Both the position numbers and the translations under genes were made by a program. A DNA stretch of 64,000 nucleotides from Streptomyces sp. TG1A-8 (lineage in GTDB: Bacteria > Actinomycetota > Actinomycetes > Streptomycetales > Streptomycetaceae). Below the pieces are notes generated by a model. It was not told where the DNA came from. It saw only the letters and a list, made by a program, of their open reading frames with translations, and did no database searches. The stretch is from assembly GCF_030499535.1 (NCBI RefSeq), contig NZ_JASTLB010000001.1, positions 1,116,001 to 1,180,000 of the forward strand, written 5' to 3'. Positions 8,197-17,831 of the stretch are shown here, in pieces (the stretch's first letter is position 1; each line of letters starts with the position of its first letter).

Positions 8197-9999
8197 CTAC
8201 GCCGGTTCGGCATCCCGCAGGTCCCCCAGCCACGGCAGCGCCCCGCGGTCACTCGCGCCGAGCCGGGTGTAGGCGCCGTACAGGTGATTGCCGACGGTCC
8301 GCACGGACAGCGTCAGCTTCTCGGCGATCTGGCGGTTGCTGAGACCGGCGGCGGCGAGCGTGACGATCTGCCGCTGCCGGGCCGTGAGTTCGCCGAGGAG
8401 GAGTCCGGACAGCGCCGGCGTGCGGGCGTCCTCGCAGCGGCGGGCCAGCGCGACCGCGCGGGTGCGGGAGACGCGGGCGGCGCGCGGGTCGCGGTGGGCC
8501 CGGACGGCCTGGGCGTGCGCCTCGGCCGCGAACAGCAGGAGGCCGCGCTCCACCAGCGCCTCGGCCACCCGGTCCAGGGCGGCCCCGTCCCCGCGGGCCA
8601 GCGCCTCCGCGTGCCGGGCGAACACCCCGCCGGCCGGCAGCGTTCCGGCGACCCGGCCGGGAGCGCCGAGGCGCACGGCGTCGTACCGCGCGACCACGTC
8701 GTCCTCCCCGGCGATCGAGGCCAGTGCGCCCTCGATGTCACCGCGGGCCGCGGCGGCCCACACCCCCGTCCCCTCCGCCTGGCCCGACTGGCCTTCGGCT
8801 TCGGCCAGTTCCCGACGGCAGCGGGCGTCAGCCGGTGTGTCGCGCAGTCCTTCGCGCGCCCACGCCGCCGCCTGCCGCAGTTCTCCGCGCAGTCGGGCGT
8901 ACCGGGCGCGCACCGCCGCGTACCCGGCGGGGACCGGCAGCCCCTCGGCCACCAGCCAGTCCCCCACCGGCGTGGGCACGCCGCGCGCCTCGTACCGGGC
9001 CAACCGCCGCTCCAGACGGTCCTGTTCGTCCCCCAGCGCAGGTCCGCACCGGTCCGGTGCGCGGGTCAGCCGCCGGGCCCGCAGCCGACCGGTGGTGGCG
9101 CGCAGGGCCGGGCCGTGCAGGGGGTGCGCGAGGGTGACGGAACCGGGGTCGTCGACGTGGACCAGCCCGTCCGCCTCCAGGCGTTCGAGGACGTCCACGT
9201 CGAAGCCGTCGCGGGTGAGGTCGTCCAGGGTGAGCGGCAGGGGCTCGGCGAAGGCGAGGCGTTCGAGTGCTTCGCGCTCGCCGGGGCCGGGCCGCTCCAG
9301 CACCGGGGCGAGGCGGTCGCGGACGGTGGCGGTGACCGGGAGCGGGCCGCGCCACGCCCACGCGTCGGAGTCCGGGACACGGACCGTCCGGCCGCGGGCG
9401 CGCACCGCCCCCAGCAGGTCCCGTAGCAGCCGCAGGTCACCGGCGCACATCCGGTGCAGGCGGTCCACGGTGAGCGGCTCCGGACCGCTCGCGGCGAGCA
9501 GCCGGGCGGTGTCCTCGCGGGGCAGCGGCTCCAGGGCCAGGCGGGGCAGCAGCTCCCCCGTCCACAGCCGGGACACCGCGCCCGGTGCCGGCGCCCCGTC
9601 CGTGGCGGCCACGACCAGGCGGGTGCGTCCGTGCGCGGCGAGCTGGTGGACGAGGGCGGCGGAGGCCTCGTCGAGCAGGTGGGCGTCGTCGACGACGAGC
9701 AGCCGTACGCCGGACAGGAGGTGCACCGCGCGGTGCAGCGAGACGGTGTCGGGCAGCAGGTGCGCGAACGCCGCGAACGGCAGGCCCCGGGTCTCGGGCG
9801 TCCCCGTCACCCGGGTGCAGCCGGTGCCGCGCAGCGCCTCGGCGATCAGCCGGGTCTTGCCGCGGCCCGCCGGCCCGGTCACCACGATGCCGGGCCGGCC
9901 CGCCGCCGACGAGTCGCGCAGCAGCTCCAGTTCGCGCTCCCGGCCGGTGAAGGGCCAGGGCAGTTCCAGCGTCCTCGCGTCCTGTTCGTCAATCGTCAC
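8197..9999 (-). CDS. LAL-type ATPase transcriptional regulator (LuxR HTH)
   Basis: 600 residues, short for the LAL family (usually 900 or more). It has an N-terminal AAA-type ATPase with Walker A GPAGRGKTRL near residues 43-52 and Walker B LLVVDDAHLL near 108. A middle helical region follows, and the C-terminal GerE/LuxR DNA-binding domain (LTARQRQIVTLAAAGLSNRQ, then IAEKLTLSVRTVGNHL) covers about residues 530-590. It starts at the GTG at 9999. The gene is monocistronic and divergent from the sulfonate-transport operon, whose leader promoter lies 230 bp away. A dyad just upstream may be its own operator. The target genes cannot be told from sequence. Confidence 0.92.
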   Translation of the reverse strand: MTIDEQDARTLELPWPFTGRERELELLRDSSAAGRPGIVVTGPAGRGKTRLIAEALRGTGCTRVTGTPETRGLPFAAFAHLLPDTVSLHRAVHLLSGVRLLVVDDAHLLDEASAALVHQLAAHGRTRLVVAATDGAPAPGAVSRLWTGELLPRLALEPLPREDTARLLAASGPEPLTVDRLHRMCAGDLRLLRDLLGAVRARGRTVRVPDSDAWAWRGPLPVTATVRDRLAPVLERPGPGEREALERLAFAEPLPLTLDDLTRDGFDVDVLERLEADGLVHVDDPGSVTLAHPLHGPALRATTGRLRARRLTRAPDRCGPALGDEQDRLERRLARYEARGVPTPVGDWLVAEGLPVPAGYAAVRARYARLRGELRQAAAWAREGLRDTPADARCRRELAEAEGQSGQAEGTGVWAAAARGDIEGALASIAGEDDVVARYDAVRLGAPGRVAGTLPAGGVFARHAEALARGDGAALDRVAEALVERGLLLFAAEAHAQAVRAHRDPRAARVSRTRAVALARRCEDARTPALSGLLLGELTARQRQIVTLAAAGLSNRQIAEKLTLSVRTVGNHLYGAYTRLGASDRGALPWLGDLRDAEPA

Positions 10000-10015
10000 G
10001 ACAACAGGAGCGTGC

Positions 10016-10048
10016 CTACTCAGATCTGATACAGGGCGACTTGAGTAG
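10016..10048. promoter_or_regulatory. Inverted repeat upstream of the LAL regulator
   Basis: CTACTCA (10016-10022) and TGAGTAG (10042-10048) are perfect 7-bp arms separated by 19 bases, 17 bases upstream of the GTG start at 9999. A TATCAG -10-like element for the minus strand (10031-10026) lies between the arms. This would fit autoregulation by a dimeric GerE-type regulator (inference). Confidence 0.4.
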
Positions 10049-10227
10049 CCCCCGACTCAGGCGCCCGGACCCCGGTGACGGCAGTCTTGGCACATGGCCC
10101 GCCGCGGACCGGCACCGGGGGCGGCCGGGGAACGTCGCCTTCGGGGGAGGGCGATGTTCCCCGCCGACGCCGGCGCGGCGGCCACGGGCCCCACGCGCCC
10201 CGCCCGTTCCACGAAGTGGGACGCCTC

Positions 10228-10257
10228 TTGGTGGCGGACCGGCCCCTGCGGTACAAA
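10228..10257 (+). promoter_or_regulatory. Promoter of the poly-Cys leader and sulfonate operon
   Basis: TTGGTG (-35, 10228-10233) and TACAAA (-10, 10252-10257) with an 18-bp spacer. The expected start point coincides with the ATG of the leader ORF at 10266, so the transcript should be leaderless. Confidence 0.6.
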
Positions 10258-10265
10258 TGGGCCTC

Positions 10266-10340
10266 ATGAATCACGAGCCCTTGGTGCGACGCCTGGTCAT
10301 CGACCTGTGCCGACGCCCGGCTTCGTGTTGTTGCTGTTGA
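10266..10340 (+). CDS. Poly-cysteine leader peptide (cysteine attenuator)
   Basis: A 24-codon ORF whose last four sense codons are all Cys (ending PASCCCC), with a fifth Cys at position 15 in the LVIDLCRR segment. It begins at an ATG placed at the predicted transcription start and lies 122 bp upstream of the sulfonate-type ABC operon. Leaderless poly-Cys short ORFs are known cysteine-responsive attenuators of sulfur operons in mycobacteria. The same job is likely here: ribosomes stalling on Cys codons would change folding of the hairpin at 10359-10387. Confidence 0.75.
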   Translation: MNHEPLVRRLVIDLCRRPASCCCC

Positions 10341-10358
10341 TCCGGCTCGTCTGACGCG

Positions 10359-10387
10359 CCCGCCGTCCGGTGCTCCCACCCGGCGGG
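10359..10387 (+). promoter_or_regulatory. Attenuator-type hairpin after the poly-Cys leader
   Basis: A 7-bp stem (10359-10365 with 10381-10387), a 3-base bulge and a further 4-bp GGTG/CACC stem closing a 4-base loop. It starts 19 bases after the leader stop and lies 75 bases before the permease GTG. No T tract follows, so any effect would be on translation or Rho access rather than intrinsic termination. Confidence 0.5.
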
Positions 10388-10462
10388 GGCCGGTATCCGC
10401 GCCTCCCCTGAGCGGCCGTCCGCCGCTTCCGCCAGCTTCCCTCCCCCTTTCGAGGACGCCGC

Positions 10463-11326
10463 GTGTCCACAGCACCCCTTTTGTCCGACCCCGACCACCT
10501 CCCGACGCCGGACGCGCCCCGCCCGTCCGGGCGCGGCCGGTGGGTCCGGTTCCGCTCCGCCGCCCTGCCGTTCGGTTCGCTGGTGCTCTTCCTCGCCCTG
10601 TGGCAGTTGCTGGCCGCGAGCGGCACGTGGAGCGAGACGCTGGTGCCACCGCCGGCCAAGGTGTGGCACGCGTTCGTCGCCGTGTCCACCACGCACGACG
10701 GCGTACGGGGCTACAACGGCACCTACCTCGTCGAGCACCTGGGCATCAGCCTGCGGCGCATCGCGTTCGGGGCCGGGATCGGCATCGCCCTCGGAGTGCT
10801 CTTCGGGCTGCTGATGGGCACCGTCGGCTGGCTGCGCTCGCTGTTCGAGCCCTGGATCACGTTCCTGCGCACCCTGCCGCCGCTGGCGTACTTCTCCCTG
10901 CTCGTCATCTGGCTCGGCATCAACGAGGAACCGAAGATCACGCTGCTGGCGGTGGCCGCGTTCCCGCCGGTGGCGGTGTCCACCACGACGGCGGTCGCGG
11001 CCGTGCCGCGCAGTCTCGTGGAAGCGGCCCGCGCCCTCGGCGCGTCGCGCTGGGACGTCGTCAAGGACGTCGTCGTACCGTCCGCGTTGCCGGAGACCCT
11101 CACCGGCGTCCGGCTGGCCGTGGGCGTGGCGTACTCCTCCCTCGTCGCCGCCGAACTGGTCAACGGCCTGCCCGGCATCGGCGGCATGGTCAAGGACGCC
11201 GCCAACTACAACAACACCCCCGTGGTGTTCGTCGGCATCATCGCCATCGGGGTCTCCGGGCTCGTCATCGACGGACTGCTGCTGCGGCTGGAGCGTGCCG
11301 TCGTGCCCTGGCGCGGGCGCTCCTGA
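10463..11326 (+). CDS. Sulfonate-type ABC transporter permease (SsuC/TauC family)
   Basis: A 287-residue integral membrane protein with about six hydrophobic segments. The permease EAA loop is visible as EAARALGASRWDVVKDVVVP near residue 190, and LPPLAYFSLLVIWLGI before it is typical of the SsuC/TauC/NrtB family. The GTG at 10463 is preceded by GAGGA 6 bases away. First structural gene after the poly-Cys leader; the SBP, ATPase and TauD-type dioxygenase follow, indicating import of sulfonates as a sulfur source. Confidence 0.9.
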   Translation: MSTAPLLSDPDHLPTPDAPRPSGRGRWVRFRSAALPFGSLVLFLALWQLLAASGTWSETLVPPPAKVWHAFVAVSTTHDGVRGYNGTYLVEHLGISLRRIAFGAGIGIALGVLFGLLMGTVGWLRSLFEPWITFLRTLPPLAYFSLLVIWLGINEEPKITLLAVAAFPPVAVSTTTAVAAVPRSLVEAARALGASRWDVVKDVVVPSALPETLTGVRLAVGVAYSSLVAAELVNGLPGIGGMVKDAANYNNTPVVFVGIIAIGVSGLVIDGLLLRLERAVVPWRGRS

Positions 11327-11436
11327 TCCCGCCCCACGCTGCCGCTCCCCTTCCCGTTCTTTCCGGCCTCTCGTCGTCCCTTCCTCATCCTTTTCCGCCC
11401 TTCGCTCGCCCTCCCCTGCACAGAAACGGCCCCGTC

Positions 11437-12490
11437 ATGCCTCCAGTCCCCGCCGGCACCGCTTCGCCGGGCCCCTCCCGCCGTCTGCTCCTCGCCGGAG
11501 CACTGGCCGCCGTCTCCGCCGCCGTCACCGGTTGCTCCGGGGACAGCGAGGCGTCGGCGTCCGGCGGTTCCAAGCGGCTGCGCATCGGCTACTTCGCGTT
11601 CCCCAGCGGGGACCTGCTCGTGAAGAACGGCAAGCTGCTGGAGAAGGCCCTGCCGGACCACCGGATCACCTGGATCAAGTTCGACTCCGGCGCCGGCGTC
11701 AACCAGGCCTTCCTCGGCAAGTCCCTCGACATCGCAGCCCTGGGCTCCAGCCCGTTCGCCCGTGGGGTGTCCGGGAGTTCGCCGATCCCGTACAAGGTCG
11801 CCTGGGTACTGGACGTGGCGGGCGAGAACGAGGCCCTGGTGGCGCGCAGGGCGACCGGCATATCCGACGTCGCCGGTCTGAAGGGGAGGACGGTCGCCAC
11901 CCCGTTCGCCTCCACCTCGCACTACAGCCTGCTCGCGGCGCTGGAGAAGGCCGGGCTGAAGACGTCCGACGTCAAGCTCGTCGACCTGCAGCCGCAGGCG
12001 ATCCTGGCCGCCTGGCAGCGCGGGGACATCGACGCCGCCTACGTCTGGCTGCCCACCCTGGACGAGCTGCGCACGACCGGCACCCAGCTCACCAGCAGCA
12101 AGGAGATCGGCGCCGCCGGCAAGCCGACCCTGGACCTGGCCGTGGTCTCGGACGACCTGATCGCCCGGGACCCGGGGGCGATCGACGCCTGGCGCAAGGC
12201 GCAGGCGCAGGCGCTGCGGCTGCTGAAGTCCGACCCCGAGGGATCGGTCAAGGCGGTCGCGGCCGAGCTGGACATCAGCGCCGCCGACGCCAGGGCCCAA
12301 CTGAGGCAGGGGGTGTTCCTCACCCCGGAGCAGGTGGTGTCCGCCGACTGGCTCGGCACCGACGGCGCTCCGGGCAAGCTGCTGGGCTACGTCACCGACA
12401 CCGCCCGGTTCCTGGCCGGCCAGAAGCAGATCGACGGCGTGCCGTCCCAGGAGGCCGTCCGCAGGGCGTTCTACCTCAAGGGGTTGTCCG

Positions 12491-12504
<14 letters not shown>
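11437..12504 (+). CDS. Sulfonate-type ABC substrate-binding lipoprotein
   Basis: 355 residues. An N-terminal Arg-Arg segment (SRRLLLAGALAAVSAAVTGC) forms a lipoprotein signal with Cys about residue 33, possibly Tat-exported. The mature part starts with LRIGYFAF, and the body has the SsuA/TauA (NMT1-like) pattern, including GQAFL-type and ALVAR segments and LVDLQPQAILAAWQRGDIDA. The start is the ATG at 11437; the open frame upstream is a shadow of the permease. Its 3' end overlaps the ATPase gene by 14 bases. Exact ligand (taurine or other alkanesulfonate) is not determinable by eye. Confidence 0.9.
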
Positions 12505-13312
<808 letters not shown>

Positions 13313-13344
13313 ACCGTACCGAGCACCAGGAAAGGAACACGCTG

Positions 13345-14229
13345 ATGAGCATCCTCAGTGAGCGGCCCGCGGCGACGGAGCTGCCGGTCACCGAACTCGG
13401 CCCGCACTTCGGGGCCGAGGTCCACGGCATCGATCTCGGCCGCCTCGACGACGCCCAGGTCGTCGCGGTCCGCGAAGCACTCGTGCGCCACAAGGTGCTG
13501 TTCGTGCGCGGCCAGCACCACCTGGACGACGACGCGCAGATCGAGTTCGGCAGGCGGCTGGGCGAGGTGACCGTCGGGCACCCGGTCCACGACTCCGGCG
13601 ACGTGGCGCCCGAGGTGTACGCGGTGGACAGCCAGGACAACGGGTTCGCCGACGTCTGGCACACGGACGTGACGTTCGTGCGGCGGCCGCCGGCCATCTC
13701 CGTCCTGCGGGCCGTGGTGCTGCCGCCCAACGGCGGCGACACGAACTGGGCCGACAGCCAGCTCGCCTACGAGTCGCTGTCGCCGGGCCTGCGGGCGTAC
13801 GTCGACACGCTCACCGCCGTCCACGACGGGACCCGCGAGTTCGGCTACTACCTGGCCCAGCGCCGCATGGGCCGCGGCAACGTCTGGGAGGGCGAGGTGT
13901 TCACCGACCTGGTCCCGGTGGAGCACCCGGTGGTGCGCGTCCATCCCGAGAGCGGCCGCAAGGGGCTGTTCGTGAACCCGGGGTTCACCTCGCACATCGC
14001 CGGCGTCTCGGAGCACGAGAGCCGGGGCATCCTCGACATCCTGTACGCCCACCTCACCAAGCCCGAGCACGTCGTACGGCACCGCTGGCAGCCGGGCGAC
14101 GTCGCGCTGTGGGACAACCGCAGCACGGCGCACTACGCCAACCGCGACTACGGCGACCGGCACCGCGTCATGCACCGGATCACGCTGCGCGGGGACGTCC
14201 CGGTCGGCCCGGCGTCCGCCCCGCGCTGA
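13345..14229 (+). CDS. TauD/TfdA-family alpha-ketoglutarate dioxygenase
   Basis: 294 residues. The non-haem iron ligands are His106 and Asp108 (VWHTDVTF) and His277 (RVMHRITL); the surrounding RXXMHR carries the Arg that binds 2-oxoglutarate. The family releases sulfite from taurine or other sulfonates, or cleaves related substrates. It is last in the leader-transporter operon, so its substrate is probably what the transporter imports. The ATG at 13345 follows AGGAAAGGAAC. A strong hairpin lies 10 bases after the stop. Confidence 0.92.
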   Translation: MSILSERPAATELPVTELGPHFGAEVHGIDLGRLDDAQVVAVREALVRHKVLFVRGQHHLDDDAQIEFGRRLGEVTVGHPVHDSGDVAPEVYAVDSQDNGFADVWHTDVTFVRRPPAISVLRAVVLPPNGGDTNWADSQLAYESLSPGLRAYVDTLTAVHDGTREFGYYLAQRRMGRGNVWEGEVFTDLVPVEHPVVRVHPESGRKGLFVNPGFTSHIAGVSEHESRGILDILYAHLTKPEHVVRHRWQPGDVALWDNRSTAHYANRDYGDRHRVMHRITLRGDVPVGPASAPR

Positions 14230-14238
14230 CCCGGCGCG

Positions 14239-14274
14239 GGAGCCCGGCGGCGGTCCCTCCGCGCGCCGGGCTCC
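14239..14274 (+). terminator. Terminator of the sulfonate operon
   Basis: Perfect 11-bp GC-rich stem (14239-14249 with 14264-14274), with a 14-base loop that can itself pair GCGG/CCGC. It sits immediately after the TauD stop and next to the end of the convergent pseudogene, so it may work both ways. Confidence 0.75.
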
Positions 14275-14278
14275 GCCG

Positions 14279-15203
14279 TCAGCGGGTGCGGTCGGCTCCG
14301 GCGGAGGCGGAGGAGGTGCTCAGGCACCGGCCGTAGCCTGTGGCGGGTTCGCGGGCGGTCCCGTCGTCCCCGGCGGCCACGACGTCCGCGGGCACGCTGG
14401 CGTACGGCTTGTCCAGGACGTCGGGGGCCGGAACGCGGCGCGGCGGCCCTCCACCGCCTCCAGCACCGTGGCCGGACTGACGTGGTGGTTCGCCGCGAAC
14501 CGCAGACCGTCGCCGCCCGCGGCCCCGGCGCTCCCGCCCTCAGCGCTGCCCGGGATCCAGACCTCGGCACCGGCGCCCTCCCCGGCACGACGTGGGCCTC
14601 GACACCGTCGGCGGAACGGTACGTGCCGCCGCAACACCGTGATGCCGTCCACCTGTTCGCCGTGGTTCTGCGACTCGGCGTTCGGCAGGAGGAGCAGCTT
14701 CCGCCGGAGCACGGCACGCAGTGCGCCGAGCAGGTGCCCGAACGGGAACCGGGGTGGGACGCGCAGGCCGTTGGGGGCGCCGCCGTCGACCACCGCGGCC
14801 GCGGTGGTCGACGGCGGGGTGGCGGGCCCGCTGGGTGGGCGTGGGCCGGAGCGGCCGAGCCCCGGGCCGAGGTGCCCGGGGTGCAGTGCGTCGATCAGGC
14901 AGGGGTGGTCCGGGGTCGCGTGGTCCTCGCACGCGCGCACCGCGGGTCGAGCGGGCTGAGCGTGGTGACCGCTGTGAACGGCCGGATCCGGGAAGTGCGG
15001 GCGGCGATGTGCCTGAGGACGACGGGTGTCGGGGAGGGGACGGAGGGCCGTTCGTGCCGCTCCCCCACGCCGAAGCCGTCGAAACCCACCTCCTCGGCGG
15101 GCAGCGCGTCGTCGAACACCTCGCGGAAGCGGTCCGGGTGGGCCTTCGTATGCCCGTCACCGAGTGCGGGGCGCGCACGACCGGTGGTGGCGGGGAACCT
15201 CAC
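14279..15203 (-). pseudogene. Wrecked luciferase-like flavin monooxygenase
   Basis: Pieces of one LLM-family flavin monooxygenase are spread over all three minus-strand frames. The N-terminus starts at GTG 15203 (HPDRFREVFDDALPAEEVGF, then VVLRHIAARTSRIR). RACEDHATPDH follows in a second frame near 14937; GGTYRSADGVEAHVVPG is in another near 14600; AAGGDGLRFAANHHVSPATV is back in the second near 14500; and DKPYASVPADVVAAGDDGTA is in yet another down to the stop at 14279. At least four frame changes plus missing middle sequence rule out function. Its start overlaps the preceding monooxygenase stop (GTGA), so it was once the third gene of that operon. Confidence 0.75.
14780..14817. repeat. 38-bp perfect palindrome inside the pseudogene
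   Basis: 19-bp arms with no spacer, centred between 14798 and 14799. The sequence carries nested SacII-like and NotI-like core symmetry. It has no counterpart in intact members of the family as far as the surrounding protein fragments show, so it may mark the rearrangement that broke the gene. Confidence 0.85.
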
Positions 15204-16573
15204 GATGCCGCCCGCCCGTCGCGCACCTCGTCGGGGTGGGCCAGGCCGAGGTGGTCGCGCAGGGTCGGGCCCCCGTACTCGGTGCGGAAGACGCCCTGTT
15301 CCTGGAGGAGCGGGACCACCTTGTCGGCGAAGGGGTCGAGACCGCCCGGGGTGAGGTGCGGAACGAGGATGAAGCCGTCGCTGGCGTCGGCCTGGACGAA
15401 GTCGTTGATGGTCTTCGCGACGGTGGCCGGGGAGCCGATGAAGGCCTGGCGGTTGCCGGTCTCGATGACCAGGTCACGGATCGACCACTTGTTGGCCGCG
15501 GCCAGTTCGCGCCACTCGCGGGCGGTGGCCAGCGGGTCGCGGTACATGCGCACCTGGGCGCGGCCCTTGGAGATGTGGTTGTCACCGACGTCCGGGTCGA
15601 TGTCGGGCAGCGGGCCGTCCGGGTCGTACGACGACAGGTCCCGGTTCCACACGAACTCGAGGTGCTTGATGGCCGTGGCGCCGCTGACCTGCTGACGGCG
15701 CACCTCCTTGGCCAGTTCCCCGGCCTCGGCGTCGGTGTCGCCGAGCACGAAGGTGGCGGCCGGGAGGATCAGCAACTGGTCCGCCCTGCGGCCGTACTTG
15801 GCGAGGCGGGACTTGACGTCGGTGTAGAAGGCCTGGCCGGCGTCGAGGGTGCTGTACCGGCTGAAGATGGCGTCGGCGCCGGACGCGGCGAACTCCCGGC
15901 CCTCTTCGGAGTCGCCGGCCTGGAAGATCACCGGGCGGCCCTGCGGCGAGCGCGGCACGTTGAACCGGCCGTGGATGTCGAAGTGCCGGCCCCGGTGCAC
16001 GAAGGCCCCGGCCTTCGCGTCGCGCAGGAAGGTGCCGGTGGCCTGGTCGGCGACGATCTCGTCGCCGTGCCAGGAGTCGAACAGTTCGTTTGCCGTGGCC
16101 AGGAACTCCTTGGCCCGGGAGTAGCGCTCCTCCTGCGGCAGGAAGCCGCCGCGGCGGAAGTTCTCGCCGGTGAAGGCGTCCCAGGAAGTGACGACGTTCC
16201 ATGCGGAGCGGCCGCCGGAGAGGTGGTCGAGGCTGGCGAACTGGCGGGCCACCTCGTAGGGCTCGTTGAAGGTGGAGTTGATGGTGCCCGTCAGTCCGAG
16301 GTGCTCGGTGACGGCTGCGAGCGCGGCGAGGACCGTGAAGGTGTCGGGGCGGCCGACGACGTCCAGGTCGTAGATCTTCCCGCCCTGTTCCCGCAGCCGC
16401 AGTCCCTCCGCGAGGAACAGGAAGTCGAACTTGGCCCGCTCGGCGGTCCGCGCGAAGTGGGCGAAGGAGCTGAACTCGATGTGGCTGCCGGCCTGGGGGT
16501 CGCTCCACACCGTGGTGTTGTTGACGCCGGGGAAATGGGCGGCCAGATGGATCTGCTTCAGTGGCTTGCTCAT
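15200..16573 (-). CDS. NtaA/SnaA/DszA-family FMN-dependent monooxygenase
   Basis: A 457-residue two-component flavin monooxygenase. Family landmarks are the N-terminal KQIHLAAHFPGVNNTTVW, FLFLAEGLRLR, TINSTFNEPYEVARQFASLD, HLSGGRSAWNVVTSWD and, later, GRPVIFQAGDSEEGREFAA. The group oxidises nitrilotriacetate, dibenzothiophene sulfone or alkyl sulfur compounds using reduced FMN from a partner reductase, none of which is adjacent. In a cluster headed by a Cys leader peptide, a desulfonating role is the best inference. It starts 19 bases after the upstream monooxygenase. Confidence 0.9.
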   Translation of the reverse strand: MSKPLKQIHLAAHFPGVNNTTVWSDPQAGSHIEFSSFAHFARTAERAKFDFLFLAEGLRLREQGGKIYDLDVVGRPDTFTVLAALAAVTEHLGLTGTINSTFNEPYEVARQFASLDHLSGGRSAWNVVTSWDAFTGENFRRGGFLPQEERYSRAKEFLATANELFDSWHGDEIVADQATGTFLRDAKAGAFVHRGRHFDIHGRFNVPRSPQGRPVIFQAGDSEEGREFAASGADAIFSRYSTLDAGQAFYTDVKSRLAKYGRRADQLLILPAATFVLGDTDAEAGELAKEVRRQQVSGATAIKHLEFVWNRDLSSYDPDGPLPDIDPDVGDNHISKGRAQVRMYRDPLATAREWRELAAANKWSIRDLVIETGNRQAFIGSPATVAKTINDFVQADASDGFILVPHLTPGGLDPFADKVVPLLQEQGVFRTEYGGPTLRDHLGLAHPDEVRDGRAAS

Positions 16574-16592
16574 GTCGTACGGTCCCTCCGGC

Positions 16593-17807
16593 TCAGGTGT
16601 TCGCGGCAGCGGCGTAGCGGTTGGCGGGGCGGGCGAGCCCCAGCAGCCCGCGCAGGGTGTCGGCCTCGTAGACGCGGCGGAAGGCGTCCCGGCGCTGGAG
16701 TTCGGGGACCAGGCCCCGCGTGATCGCGGGGAGGTCGTGACCGGCGACGGCGGGCCGCAACCGGAAGCCGCTCAGCCCGGCTGACTGCAGTTCCTGGAGC
16801 AGATCGGCGAGTTGGGCGGGGGTGCCGGTGAAGATCCGGGCGTCACTGGTGTACGGGTACCCCGCAAGGGCGTCCAGGCGCTCCCGGCGGGCCGCGGCCC
16901 CGTCGGGCTCGTCGTCGAGGAAGACCACCAGGTCGCCGAAGACGTGCAGGGTCTCGTCGGCGCGGCCGGCCGCCGTCTGCTCGGCGCGGATCTCCTCGAC
17001 GACGGCGCGGGCCTGGCCTGCGTCGTGCGGAGTGACGTAGCCGATGTCGGCGGCCCGGGCCACCAGCCGGTGGGGGAGGGCCGCATGCGCCAGGGCGCTG
17101 ACGATCGGCTGGCCCTGGGGCGGACGGGGCGTGATGGAGGGACCCTTGACGCTGAAGTGCCGGCCCTCGAAGTCGATGTAGTGCAGCTTGTCCCGGTCGA
17201 TGAAGCGGCCGGTGGCGACGTCCCGGATCTCCGCGTCGTCCTCCCAGCTGTCCCAGAGCCGGCGGACGACCTCGACGTAGTCGGCGGCCTCGTCGAAGGC
17301 GTCGGCCACCGCTTCCTGCACAACGGGCTCGTGGTGGTCCTCCGTCCGGAGCGGCGGGAACGTACGACGTCCGAAGTGCGCGGCCTCGTCCTGGCGAACC
17401 GTGATCTGTACGCGCAGGCCCGCGCGGCCGTTGCTCACATAGTCGAGAGTGGCGATCGCCTTGGAGATGTGGAACGGCTCCGTATGGGTGGCCACCACCG
17501 TCGGCACCACACCTATGTGACGGGTCAGCGGGGCGACCCGCGCGGCGATGAGGACGGCGTCCAGGCGTCCGCGGACCTGGTAGGTGCGGCCGTCGGGTCC
17601 GGTGGGGGACGAGGACTGCAGGCCGAGCGCGTCCTCGATGGTCACGAAGTCGAGCAGACCGCGCTCGGCCTCGGTGACGAGGTCGGTCCAGTAGGCGGCG
17701 GTGAGCAGGTCGCGGGGCCGGGCGACGGGCTCGCGCCAGGCAGCCGGATGCCAGCCGGCGCCGTCGAGGGCGACGGCGAGGTGCAGGGGGGAGGGTGACG
17801 AGGACAC
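16593..17807 (-). CDS. LLM-class flavin-dependent monooxygenase
   Basis: A 404-residue luciferase-like protein opening LHLAVALDGAGWHPAAW, with FVTIEDALGLQ, GVVPTVVATHTEPFHISKA, TLDYVSNGRAGLRVQ and GPSITPRPPQGQPIVSALA in family order. It starts at the GTG at 17807, 76 bases after the stop of a Cys-ending leader peptide, and probably forms an operon with the NtaA-type monooxygenase downstream. A sulfur-scavenging oxygenase is likely; the substrate is unknown. Confidence 0.88.
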   Translation of the reverse strand: MSSSPSPLHLAVALDGAGWHPAAWREPVARPRDLLTAAYWTDLVTEAERGLLDFVTIEDALGLQSSSPTGPDGRTYQVRGRLDAVLIAARVAPLTRHIGVVPTVVATHTEPFHISKAIATLDYVSNGRAGLRVQITVRQDEAAHFGRRTFPPLRTEDHHEPVVQEAVADAFDEAADYVEVVRRLWDSWEDDAEIRDVATGRFIDRDKLHYIDFEGRHFSVKGPSITPRPPQGQPIVSALAHAALPHRLVARAADIGYVTPHDAGQARAVVEEIRAEQTAAGRADETLHVFGDLVVFLDDEPDGAAARRERLDALAGYPYTSDARIFTGTPAQLADLLQELQSAGLSGFRLRPAVAGHDLPAITRGLVPELQRRDAFRRVYEADTLRGLLGLARPANRYAAAANT

Positions 17808-17831
17808 GGGAGTGGTGCCTTCCTGATCGGT

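Noticed and set aside
5647..9426. 1259-codon plus-strand frame overlapping the CHAT gene and the LAL regulator
   Set aside because: Crosses a real gene boundary and reads as low-complexity Gly/Arg/Ala; both overlapped genes have catalytic motifs in other frames.
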